Shown piece by piece: positions 1-12,900 of a DNA stretch of 64,000 bases. This DNA comes from Malurus cyaneus samueli (taxonomy: Eukaryota; Chordata; Aves; Passeriformes; Maluridae), in NCBI GenBank assembly GCA_009741485.1, contig CM019219.1:8046007-8110006 (forward strand). Reading direction: 5' to 3'. The notes under the pieces are model-generated. The model saw only the letters and a list, made by a program, of their open reading frames with translations. It made no database searches and had not been told where the DNA came from. The translations under genes were made by a program, and so were the position numbers. Positions within the stretch are counted from its first letter, which is position 1; each line of letters starts with the position of its first letter.

Positions 1-3000
1 AAACTTAATATAGAAAAATGAGCATGACCAAAACAGCTTCAAACCCCAATCTTCAAATGAAAGTGCAAAATGAATTTGAAACTGCAAATGAAGTAACATT
101 TGTTTCAGTAAACAGCAATTTGTACAGATAAGGTTATTTACACAAGAGCTCAACACATTTTTTCCATCTGCATTATTTGACAAGATGGATCCAAAATTCA
201 AGAAAGTTAAAATTGAATAAACAAGGGTATCCGTATATTTAAAAATCCATTTCTTTTGCTACTTCACCTAATGCAAAATCAGCCCAATGCAACTGCCATT
301 TTAAGGAAGTCTTACAAAGTTTGAATGAGCAAGTGTACTTCATTACAAAAGATAAAAGTTTTTTCTTCCCTACAGTGAAAACAGGTAATTTCAGAGGCTG
401 TGGCTTATAATTATTCACTGCTGAAAGGCTTTTAAAAGGTCCATATTGAAAACAGTGACCCCCAGCTTCCCCTCAGAATGAATGGAGGTAAAAATTCTCA
501 TTTTGCTGGAATGCTGGTTGATAACTGTTAAGCAAAACATGCATTTCTTCATTACAGTGCGGTCTGCAGGTTCATTTAAATAACAATATCATCCAGCATA
601 AAAGTCACAAAAGAATTATCTTGCAATTTCAATACGGTGAAATGTATTATTAGTGCTAACAATGGGCACCTTGAGTAAATAAATGAATGTCTGTTATTGG
701 CAGCATTACTTCCGACTATTTAGCTTTATGGAATATCAAACTTTATAATTCAACACCTTGGTCAAGAGTGTTTGCTTGTGTAACTTTTGAACTAGAATTG
801 ACATTTTTTAATGTCTCTCCAATTGCCTCTTCCTTTCTCCACTGTTACCAAGAAAGTAAAAAAAAATACATTGCCCAAGCATGGGGAGCACTATTGTGTC
901 CTTTTGTGAGGTATTTAAAGAGCCACCTTCATACTGTCATTATTTTTCATGACAAAAAAAAACCCTAAATATGAAAATTAGATTTTTTTTAGAAAGGTAT
1001 CAATTTATAAATTATATCAACAGTATACAAAACCCATCAACAATATTTTCTGACCTGCAAATCTCATAGGTCTCAGAGAAAAAAAATAAAATTAAAATTT
1101 TAGAATCTTGTTATTACAGGAAATCATCGCTATCTTAAGAGACCCCACCCAGCTCATTACCATGAAGACAGAAATCACAGCACAAGAGGTGCACAGCTTC
1201 TGAGACGGATTTGGTGCCCAAAACCACGCGATGATGGCGAATGTTCCCTAAGAAAACATTCCCACTGCGAGCCTTCAAATGGCTCCAGGAGGAGCAGGAG
1301 GGGCTCTGCTGCTTATCAGAGCTCACCCCACACCTGACTTTTTCGTGGGGCTCCCTGACTGCTGCTGAAGTTTTCAGGGTGGGAATTGAGCCTGGTGCAC
1401 CCACCCCACACACACAGGGCTCATCCACACTCCAGGCTTTTCCCTCCTCCCCACTGCTGGTGATCCAGCTGGAATCCAGTGATCCAGAGAGGACAAGCTC
1501 TGATGTGGTCCCTACCAACATGGGTTACCTGTGATTTATTGTGACCATGAATTGTGACATTGACTGCGGAGCTTTCACACAGCTCTCCCTCCTGGTGATG
1601 CTCTCAGGTTTCTCTCAGCTGCCTTTTGGATGTGCCAGCCCTTGGGTGCTCCTCTTTGCAGGACATTTCTGCCCCTCCAGCAGAGCTGATGCCACGGAAC
1701 AGACTGCTCGGTTCAAAGTTGGCTGCTCAGATTATTTCACCAACAAAGGTTAAGTTTGATTTAAGCCTCTGGTCTTTGCGCTGAAATAACTGAAACAAAC
1801 TCCCTCCCATTTGATTCTGTCAGGTTTGCTGTAGGGTTGGCAACCTCAGGCAGATGGATGGGATGGACAGAAAAGAGATGGTAGTTACACACCCCAGCTA
1901 TATTCCTTGGGGTGCATCTGCCAATATCCTACACCCGCTGAGTCTGTCACTCACTTCTTCACATCCAACATATCCACTAAAGAGGATACTCAAAAAATTG
2001 ATCACCTCACATGAAAATGGCATATTCAGCTAAGCCTAAAGAAAGAAAAAACTTCCCCCAAAAGACAGTGAATACAACCAAGTTGTGCAGCGTGACTTGT
2101 GCAAAGATATTTATACCATTACCATGAGGATTGATAAATGGATGGAGACTGCTGGGATATGCCGAACCAAACAGCAGCTTCAGAACATGGTTGTTGTAAA
2201 ACATTCCCTTCTTTTATACCACCATAGAAAGGGTTCAGTTTGTAATTCAGGAAGACAAAATTGACTTATCTTCACAGATCTGCAGGTAAAGGGAATGTGG
2301 TTCTGTTTAACATTAACTACATTGTCTTCATGGCCATATGCAGCCTGGCACAGAATCAGCCTCAAATGATTGCAGAGTTTGTAGTGACTGACAAGGCATA
2401 AGTCAGTCTTGTAATTAAGGCAGCATATTCACGTTCAAGAAATGCAGGTTTGCTTTCCTTGCACCACCTTTGGTAGGTTACAGTCTGTGCATCCGCAGCA
2501 CATGGCAAAGATAACTTTACTCTCTTCTCCCATTCTTTGCCTTGACAACCAAGATTATTAACTCATCAGCGCAGAGAATTTCTCTTAATTTGTGTTTACA
2601 CAGTAATTTGTACAACATGGCCCTAATTTCAGATGGAGACTCTATACACCACTATACTTCTAAATAAAGCCTGGCTCGATTTCTTGAAGTCTACAGAGCC
2701 AAATTACAGCAATTCATTTAAACAAATTGAAGGAGGGCTTGTATATGGGAAGACAGAAAGGGACTGAACATGTGGTTCGCAAGGGGGAGTTTCTTGTGCT
2801 GTTAATCCAATTCCAGGGTGACTGCTGGGAATCTTCTTTACTCAGTATAGCCCTTAATTATGAAGAGAGTCTATACAGAACTGCTGAGGACAAAAACAAT
2901 GAACAAGTGCCATGCTTAAAACTATCTTTTCTTTCATAACTGGCTCATTTCAAATGTCTAATAGAGAAGCCTACAAACGCAGAACCACTGGATCAGAAGC

Positions 3001-5300
3001 ACTATATTGTTTTTATACCATAGGTCAATGCATCAGCATCCTGTAGCAAAAAGGGTATTACACAAGTGCTGAAAGGAGTAAATATCAATGAATAGTAGTA
3101 GCCTGTGACGTCTCCAGCATGTGATTCTGCAAACTCAAAAAGCAATTTGGCACTTCCAAATGCTGGCACTAAACACGGCCGAGTAATGTGTTTCTACAGT
3201 TCTCATTCTATACATGTGTGATCTCACCCTCAGGTCTATAGCCAAAGACAAGAAAAGAAATAAGGGGGAGCTGCAAAAACATGTGAGAAAGAAATACTAA
3301 ACAGTAATTCTCCAACCCCCACTGCTATGTGGCACAGAGACAATGTTAGCAATGAAAATCCTCTTGCAGGCAGCCAAATACTCAACGAGAAGAAGAATCC
3401 AAGCAGCAACAGAGCTGCAAATCTCAAGAAGATCCTACAGCCAGACTTACAGCCTGTTTTGGGTCCCCTGCACAGACAGGTCTGATCAGGCATGGCATCT
3501 TTTATTTTGCTTCTGTAAGCGTATAAAAGGTTGATTGCTCCTGACTTCAGCATATTTTTGCTCTAATGTGCAAACTGCCAAGGCAGTCCCACACCAGAGA
3601 TCGATATCACCCAAATACTGCAAGGGGTTCTGATAAAGTATTAACTGAGTGCTCTGACCAGTTATTAATGGAAGCTTTCTCGGTTATCACAGCCATCATG
3701 TCAAAACTTGAGCCAGAGGAATTTCCCCAGGCTCTGTCCAAGGAATACGACACAGGAATGTGATACACATATGGCAAAGATTTAATGTATGTGATGACTG
3801 CTAGGCAAATGATGTTTTTATTGTCCGAGAAACAATGGCATATTCAAATCTGGTATAAGTAAGGAGTGAATAATGATGTTAGATCATTGCACCACCAGGG
3901 ACACAAGGAAGAAAAAATTGTTGCAAAATTTGTGTCTCTGTGAATGGAGTAAAATGATCCTAAGGACAGGCAGACCATCAGGAATCAAATTGCTTTCAGG
4001 AAGAGGGGGGAGCTGGCATTTTTTTATTGCTAGTAATTTTCTAATGAACTGTTGACAATCACAGATGTTCTCACACCTCAGACAGCTGGGGTTCTCAAAA
4101 ATTCACCATGTGGCCAAGTGTCAAATTTTAACTGGCTTTTACCTGCCTTTGTGGTTCTGACTACTCAGAGTATGCCATTTTTGCTGTTTGGATAGTTACT
4201 GGCTAAATGCAATAGTTTCCACTTGCCTTTGCCCTGTTGTGTAGGTAAACACTGCAGCTTTAAACCAAGAGTAAACCACTCATGGACCAGCAAAATGAAA
4301 GGCAACTTGTAAATACCAACCACAAAGGAACACAAATTTCCTAGCTGGAAAATGACATACCATTTTTCACTTAGCTTTTAGGAGCATCATAAAAATGTGC
4401 ACAAAAACACCGGTTTTCCATAGCTCTATCCCTTTTTTGGTCACAAAAAAAAAGCAAATTGAAAATGGGTTTGTAACCAATCCCTAAGCCATAAAATTTT
4501 CACAACAGCAGTGATAATTTTTAAAGTAAAAACCCAAACATTAAGAATTAAAAACATGGGATCTGCTATCAGGGAACCATAATTACCCATTTCTCCAAAT
4601 TATAGGGATCCTCTGGTCACTGTGATTGCAAACAAGAACCTTTTCTGAGAAAGCTACAAAAATGGCATGTAAAAGTATCTTTATAGTCACAGCTCTGGTT
4701 TGATTTCCTGAAACAAACTAGAGCAAATTCAGAATTGCCCTGGATAACGCAAGAAGCCAACCTATAGAAATCCAAGACATCCATTGGACACTGTTATTTT
4801 TACCTAGCTATACCCTCTAGAATTCAGGAGTGGAATATTTGCCCTCCACAACTTAGGGTTTCAAAATGTCTCAGTTTTTTTCCCATGACAGGCTGTTCCA
4901 TCTGATTTAACAGAAAACAAAAATTGAACTTTTTACATAGGACTTCTTAGAGGCTGTTTTTTTATGAGAATTATCCCAGTATGAAACAGTTTTCTTTAAC
5001 AAACACTATTCTTGTTAGCTTCTGCTAAAAGAATAGGCATAAGTGGTACCTTTTGAATCTCCGTTCTCAGGTAAGGTATTTCTGAACTTGATAACATCAC
5101 CTGAAACATTCTGCCTTCTTATGACCTAGAAAAATGGCTGGTATTTCAAAAATGTGTTTATTTTTAAATTATATGTATTTGATAGTTTGACTTGTTTTTA
5201 ATCATCTCATACAGAAGTGATGTGCTACTAATGACAACCGAAGTACCTGAAGATACCCTTCATTTACAGATTCAAATTAAACATCTCCCAACACTCTGCG
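1..5300. other. Intronic, no feature recognised
   Basis: AT-rich sequence with short A and T runs. A slightly GC-richer patch at about 1,135-1,700 has open frames on both strands with no recognisable product. No retroposon end, tRNA-like or RNA-like element was seen. Confidence 0.6.
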
Positions 5301-5367
5301 AGAATTGTCACCTTCACTTCAAAAACAGGAGAAAAAAAAAGTAGTAGAAAACACTTTTCATGTAGTG

Positions 5368-5391
5368 GAGAGAGAGAGAGAGAGAGAGAGA
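5368..5391. repeat. (GA)12 microsatellite
   Basis: An uninterrupted run of 12 GA units, followed by a purine-rich tail (AAAGGGAAGGAAG). This is a simple repeat and probably polymorphic in length. Confidence 0.95.
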
Positions 5392-5399
5392 AAGGGAAG

Positions 5400-8300
5400 G
5401 AAGTCCATCCAGATTACATATTCCAGTCTGCTGTTTTTTTGCTATATGGTACAATCAAGTTTCCTGTTGTCCATTGATAGTATTTGAAATAAAACAAAGA
5501 AATTAACTTCAATTGGCACTTCAGAACAGGGGCTTGCACATGTCACAATCCTGGTAACAACTATACTGATGGCTTCCACTATGCATTACAAATGTATTGT
5601 TAATTTTAATCTTGCAGATTAAGCTACCATGGACTGTCACACTGTGCTTCCTTCCATATGGAAACCCTGAACCCAATATCCTCCTGACACAAATGGGGCC
5701 ACAAGGCACAGGGGCTCTTGGCCTTGGGCCATTTTTAAGATACAGAATCACCCTCAGTGCTCCCCAGTGTCCACAACTCCCAGTTGATGAGCAGCTTATG
5801 ATGCTCCACTCTTCCTTCATGGGAAGACCCACAGCGAATGCACACCCACATTTTTGTGTTTGATTTACACCATCACTGTGAATTCACAGGAAATGCACAG
5901 GAACAGACATAAGGATGGGGACAGCCTTTTGCATGTCAGTGTTTGGTGCTGTCCAGGCTTAAACCGGATTTCTCTAAGATGGGACAGCACACACTTGTCC
6001 TCCATATAACCCACTGAATCATGGACTCCTCTGCAGGAAATCTCCTTCTTTTGGGGTAACATTCAATAAAAAAAAGCAATCCCTCCAAGGAAAGATGCCT
6101 TGCTTATTCTTCCCTGCCCAAGTTCTCTGCACATTCTCCAAAACTGTATTTTAAAGGGTTGTGCTAAAACAACTGGCCTTTTGTTCTATCTCAAGGGAAC
6201 ATTTCATTGTTGCAGACCCCAAGCCTGTGTCAAGAAGCTGGAATGAGTGGGATTTCAAAAGCTGTTCCCATCCTATTGTGCTATGGAGCATCTTTTGAAA
6301 AGGAGCCAGCTTGTCACTCAGTCTGTACTGTTAGTGCCTTCTCCCTTCCTGGAGAATCTCAGTCCCAAATGGAGATAAGACAACAATGTAGAAAGCAAAT
6401 TAGCCCAATGTTCAAAATGAAGATGGCAGTCAGGTGTAGAAACAGAGCATACCTATAATTTCAAGGGTAATTTGTAGATTTTACAATCTAGCATCACTAT
6501 ATTCATGATGTATTGATGTACCTTCAGCACAGTTTGATAAATATGGAAACACTGAAATACACTTCAGATTAAAAAAATAGTAATTTAAAAACCCCTCCAG
6601 TAAGACTTTCCTCAGATACTCCCAATATAAAAATTTGTGTCTCCTCGCTGTCACATAGTTCCTCCCTTTTTCTCGTCACCTCGTAAAAAGTAAATCATCC
6701 TCTAAGAAGCCAAGTAAAAATTTTAAAGCAATATTTTCTTCTGGAGTCATGTAATGTTTGGCTCTGTTCCAACTCTCAAGCAGGAAATCTAGATAACATC
6801 TAAATAGCAATGACTTTTTCACTGAAGAGAAGCTACTGTGTAGATGTAATGCCTTCTCTCCTAAATTAAGTAATTGGTTTGACTGTAAATGACCGAAAGC
6901 TCTGTTCTACTGAGTTACCCAATACACTAAAATGAGGAAAAGCTACTGAAGACTGCCTCCATGTGAGCTCATAACTCAAGTACTTATTTATATTATGGTC
7001 TAGTGTGAGCTGCAGCCCAAGTTTTTATTGGTTGACCTTCTGAGTGGCCAGCAAAAAGCAGTCACCACGGGGATGGGGATGGACACATGAGTGCTGACAC
7101 ATGGGACTTTCAGCAGATTACACTGAACTGACTGAAGCTGTGTCCTGCTGGGCTCCTGGAGGATATTGCCTTCCCTGGAGAGGTGCCTGACTGGGAAATG
7201 GATCTGTTTGTGAACAGCTGCAGTTTACAACCCAGTATTATACCACAAAATTAAACCAGTGTCAGGCTACAGTAATACAGCAGATTATAAACAGTGGCAG
7301 AGGAACAAATGCACATCCCATCCAGCTCTCACCACAGTGGTTGCAGTGACTTCCCAAAGAAAGGCAGATGAACAGCCATGAGCAGAAGCTGCCTCAGCCA
7401 TGTAGCTTAATCCACTGTTCAGTGTGTCAGCAAACCCCTGATATAATGCAGGAATAAAAGTCGTTTCCTTTTGAACTGAGCTGGGACATGGGAGAAAAAC
7501 AGCAATTTCAAATAAGAAAAAGAAGTTGAACAGGATCAGCCTGAAGCATTCCTCCTGCCCTTCAGAGCCAGGCCCAGTCACAATCTGAGATGGACAGAAC
7601 AGGTTACCTGGTTTGTGTAACAGCCCTGGGCAGGGGGAGGTGAGGGGCAGAAATCACATTTGGCATCTCAAAGGTAACTAAGTCCAGACCCATGGAAAAC
7701 ATGCAGCACCTACACATGAGACACATGGGTGGGATATAAGCAGCTCTGCTTGAGACAGAGAATTGCAGCTTTGGCAGAAGAGGTGGAAAGCACTCCCTGC
7801 CCAGCCTCTCCTTAACCTGGCTTCAATCCTTAGCTCAGATTTATGAATCCCACACGTGGAAACAGGCTCCTAAAAGACAGGATGATGGCAAATGTACTTT
7901 ACACGACCAGGGCTTAATTGTGTACTGTTAACCAGAGTGAATGGTGCTGCCAGATAAAACCTTTTGAAAGCAGACTGTCAGTAAAGGAACCTTAAACATA
8001 CTGACACTCATAAAATATTTTCCTACTGGCATATTTCATGGACTCTAACCTTACAAAACTTTTGAATTTATGAAAGCTTTGCCAATAGTGAAGTGTCACT
8101 AGAAATGTTCTATAATTAGGACTAAACATAAGAAAAAGCCAACAAACCATTGAAGTTATCCAGGAAATCGTAAGTGCTTACTTTTCTTAGATTATAGAAT
8201 TGTATTTGCAGTGATGCCAGAGCAGTATAACTAGACATGTTCAAAGAGCAAAGAACAAAAAATAACTAGTTAAATGCTATGCAACAGCATAAAAATACTA

Positions 8301-9720
8301 TCATTAAGTTAAGAAATGGGTTCTCCTAGAACATTAAAACTAGCCATTAAATGAAGAAACTAATAATTGGTACTCCTGAGTTGTGACACTTCATAACCTG
8401 TGCAGGAAAGCAGCAAATGAGATCTAGGAAGAATCACTGGAAGCAGAATTTAATTTGTACTGCAATATTATCATAGTCAATCACAGTCTAGAAATCCACA
8501 GAAAGATAGATAATAATGGGAAGGTTCTTAAAACCACAAAAGGAAGGAATTCCTGAACTGTAAAGCCTGAAACTACCTGACTGGATTATGGCACAGCAGG
8601 ACAACGTTCCCCAAGTACTGTATCACATCAACACACAGCCTCATGAGCTTTTATCTTAATGCTCTTGCACAGTTAAAACAATTTCCAGCCACATGGAAAG
8701 AGAGGGGGAAAGGGTCAGGACATCCACACATCAGCCCTACTCTTTACTACTGCTGTTTTTCCCACAGTTAATTCTCCTGACTTCACTGCCACTGAGCATG
8801 TATAAAACAGAAAACAAATCCAGTTGATAAGATCGATTAAGTTCTGAATATGATTTTATACCTCAGTGAGGGACAGGTTGGAAAGGACTAAGTCCAGCTT
8901 GGGTGGAACTGCTAAGAGAGCAGGGACTGAAGAACCACCTTCAGCTTTTCATGGCCAAAGTGTCCTGCTGGTATCTGCAGTGCTTCAGAAGAGGAGACAC
9001 AAAACAGGGCAGCAGAATTTACACTGGACATCTCAGCTTTGCTCTGCTCAGAAGAGATGAGAGCAGGATGTTGCTCCCAGCTGGGATCTGCAGTTTTCAC
9101 AGGCACAGAACAGCTCTCTCTCCCTGGGACTCTGGGCACAATCTGCTGCTGGTCAGGTGGAAGGACTGGTCAGCTGCATCCACAGGCTAAGACTGAGTGC
9201 TCAGCCTCCATCAGCGTCTTTTTCTGGCATTGCTGTGCTGGCTAGGAGCAGAAACCCAAACCAAACCAAACCCTGCCAATGCTACTTTTCCAGCAAAACC
9301 TCCAGTGTTAATGCAGCATGGTGATGGAAACATGCTATTGTTGACTCAGCTAATGTCCTTCAGAGGAGCAGTGCAGCCATGCCAGGCACAACAGACCACT
9401 GGCACCAGCACCAAGCTTGGCACTGATCTTGGCTGGGATGATGCCAGCTGCAATGAGTTTCAACACCTTCTCAAACAAAACATGGCAACATGTTCACCAA
9501 AGGCTCCCTGTGAATGAGGGAAAAACTGCTCAGGCAAGCATCACCTAAAGTATTCTTCAGCAAAATGACAATACCAAAACAGCTGTTGGAACAGAGACAC
9601 AGCACTGTGGAACCTCAACTGGGGTGGGTGTGACACAGCTCAACAAACAGGCTGTGGACTGAGCAGGGGGAAATGTCAGCTTGCCAGCCAGGCAGTCAGA
9701 AATGACTACAGATCCTCTCT
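5400..9720. other. Intronic, no feature recognised
   Basis: Mixed composition. 7,030-7,800 and 8,870-9,720 are GC-richer and carry open frames on both strands without recognisable domains. A short CCAAA-type run sits at about 9,254-9,273. Nothing else could be supported. Confidence 0.55.
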
Positions 9721-9724
9721 TTGT

Positions 9725-9910
9725 ATCTGTATCTGCATGTCAAAGTCACCGCGGCTTTGACAATGACCATCCCTCCACAGGCCTGCTACAATATTTGTGT
9801 CAACACCTTCTGTTGAGACACTGAATTAATTAATATTTATTTTTTGAATGATTCAGGCAGCAGCGATGCTTGAGTTAGCACCAGGTTGTGCCATCAATGG
9901 CTCTTGAGCA
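9725..9910. promoter_or_regulatory. Candidate conserved noncoding element with paired TCF/LEF-like cores
   Basis: This block differs from its surroundings: it has few simple repeats, balanced composition and homeobox-like AT motifs (AATTAATTAATATTTATT). An 8-base inverted repeat, TGTCAAAG (9,738-9,745) and CTTTGACA (9,755-9,762), is separated by a 9-base CpG-containing spacer. TCAAAG and CTTTGA match the TCF/LEF core. That it is conserved or an enhancer is inference; no alignment was possible. Confidence 0.3.
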
Positions 9911-12900
9911 AATATTACTAGAATGAAACAAAAATCCCACTAAAAGGAGAGCATCTTTAGCATCGAGCACTAGAGAAGAGTATTTACACTCTAAATCTTA
10001 TTAATAAACACTCAAGTATAGGGAGAAAACAAATAGATATCAGCCTGAAATATTTAAGTGCTGAATGTAATAGTGCTGAGCTGGCATGAGCTGTCACAAT
10101 CGATGGGAATTGTTTACACAGACTCCATCCCTGCAGTTACGCAAACAGAGCCCGTGTAAACACCAGAGTGAACTCGTCGGTGCGTGGCCCTGTTCCAGGA
10201 TATTCACAAATGCAACACACTTCACTCTCAGTGACAGCATCATCCCATGGCCAGAGCTCACAGAGCATGGATGAGGCAAACACTCATCTGAAATTCCTCA
10301 CTCAGGATGTGCATGGGACGCTGGGCAAGTTGCTTTCACTCAGAATGGATTTTTTCCCACTTCTCTAAAGCCTACTTTTCTCCCACAGCTCTTTAGGATT
10401 TATGGCAGAAAGTTAAAAGATGAGTGTTTTTAATTACTCCTATGGAAAAAAATCCTACAGGATTCAGTAACTGGGGTGGGGATGGGTTGGATTTTCACCT
10501 AGGATGACAGAAAGGATTTCTGCAATGGAAAGTCAGAGAATGAATCAAAGCCTTGCAGAAAGAACACTCGCTTTCACTAAATTTGAATAGAGTTGTGAGA
10601 AAAAGCTTCAGAGCTCTGCTGACTTCTGTGGATTTTCTTTCTCAAATTCACTTCTTTTTAGAGAACACTTCACCCAGTATCATCATCTAGAAGCTTTATT
10701 TTTTTTCATGTTTCATTAAATACCATATTATAATCTCCCTGTTCTCTTTTAATATCAAAGTAATGTATATACCCTGTTATTTTAGAAACTTTGCCAGCGT
10801 GTGACATGATGCTAGTGCTTGTAAAACTAAAGCCAGCTTCATTATATTTTACCTCAGGATAGTTATCAGGAGAACACTGTCTGATTCAGAAGAAAGAAAA
10901 CATACTTTCTTAATCATTAGAATGTTATCAGTTTATGATACCTAAATAAACTTTACTAGGATGAAAAAGTTTACTATACACTCATAAAATGGACCCATTG
11001 CTGAAGCTCCTAATGTTTGTTTGACATTTAACAGCTGATGGGCAAGCACACTAAAAGGAAATTATGTGGTTGAAATGGAGTTTCATAGTTTACAGACAAA
11101 TTTAAGATAAACATTCAAAGCAGACTCTGAATTTTGCACATGAAAAGGTACCAGCCACCCATTTTGAGCCATATCCATATCAAACCTATGCAGGATAATG
11201 TCACCACATTTAAACCACATTGATACCATTAATCTGTTAATTTAGTACCATTATCATAAACAATGGGACAGATCAATTTGATCTGCTGTTTACCAAAGCT
11301 GCAGAGATCATTAATAGTGGTAGCAAATCTCCTAGAGTGGTGAAAGTCAGCCTTCCAAGTAGAAATGTAAAAGAGTGACTGGGAAACAGGAAGGGTCTGT
11401 AGGGCTGTGAATTTCTCAGGGATGAGTTTTCATGACACTGGCATAAAAAAGTTAACCCAACAAACTTCATTTGATAATTCAAAAAAAGCTAAGCTGAGAA
11501 TCTGGAGAATTTTAAACCTCCTGAAAGCACGGGCCAGCGAAGAAAAGCCTCCTCCCACAGCTCGGCCACTTCTTTCAAGCTCTAATTTCCAGTTTTTCCA
11601 TCTGAGTCCATGACCAAAGCAAAACCATTGTGCTGGGCTTTCCTGTAAAGAAACTCATTAAGCCAATGGAACCATTCATAGAACAAGAATACTGGAATGC
11701 AGCCTCTAAATCAGTCTGCTAACTGGTTAAACTGTGCTTATTTAGGAAATGGTTAGAAAACAATTCCAAGCTATGGCATAAATAGAGGAAAAGCTTCATA
11801 GCCAGCCAGAAATATTGGAATGCTTCAATCGGGGAAAATTAGGCGCCGGTTTTGCTCTAGGTTTTAAGGACAGCTTTGGGCTATGTTATGGATACATTAC
11901 ACATAAAACAGAGTGCTTCCCCCTATCCTTCCCTAAATAAAGCTTTATTGGTCAAAGTACAAATTCTTCATTTAGCAAGATCTTTAGTCTTGCAGAAATT
12001 AGAAGCACAGCACCTTCATTTTCTAAATCCTTACTTATGAATTATTGCCTAAAAAAACCCAAATTTCACTTGAAGGACAAACACAGGATATGCTTTTAAT
12101 TGGCAAATAATAAAGACCTTTCTTGTATGTACTTAGAATAAAACTTAACATAAAACATCTCTGAGAGTGGAGCAGCTCTGCAAACAGCTTGGCGCTAGCG
12201 TAGGAGTAAGAAAAGGTGAGAGGAATGTGAACCAAACTACAGGTGGTAAGAGAAAAACCACTTAATGCTAAACATGTTAAATGGGCCCACAAAGGCCTTT
12301 GAGAACCATGCACTGCAGAGTTTAGGGGCCTCAGGCTCCCGTTGAGATATCTCAGATTTCACTGCTGTGAGAATTTGCCATGACATAACATAACCAGAAC
12401 CCAACATCACTGCACACGATGGTGAGGATATGTCACACTCTAGGCTTTACCAGAGAAACAACAGCATTGGAAACCAATACTCAGGGGGAGTCTCCAGCTT
12501 TTTAGCTATCATGAGTTACAAGACCTTACGTGGTTCTTCAGTTTCCTTTCCAGGGCAATAACATTCCCCAAAGGCTTCTGGCATTGCATGGGAAAGGGTG
12601 TGAGGGCCTTTCTGGATGGTGTTCAGCAGGTGAGGAGGGACAGCAGGACAGTGGGGATCCTGGAATGGGAGGCACTGGGGAGATGCTCAACCCTCCTGGG
12701 AACAAATGAGTTCATTGAATTCAGAGGTGAAGGGAGATTCCAAGCAGTTTCATGCAAGGTAAAAGCTTTCAGAGAGAAGAGAGAGCTGTGACAAAGAATG
12801 CATGCACACACAGCTATGTGTGGCTAGAAACACATACATCTGCTCTGGGGAAGTCTCAAAAATAACAAACTACTTTGAAAAGTTGCAACATTTAGAACCT

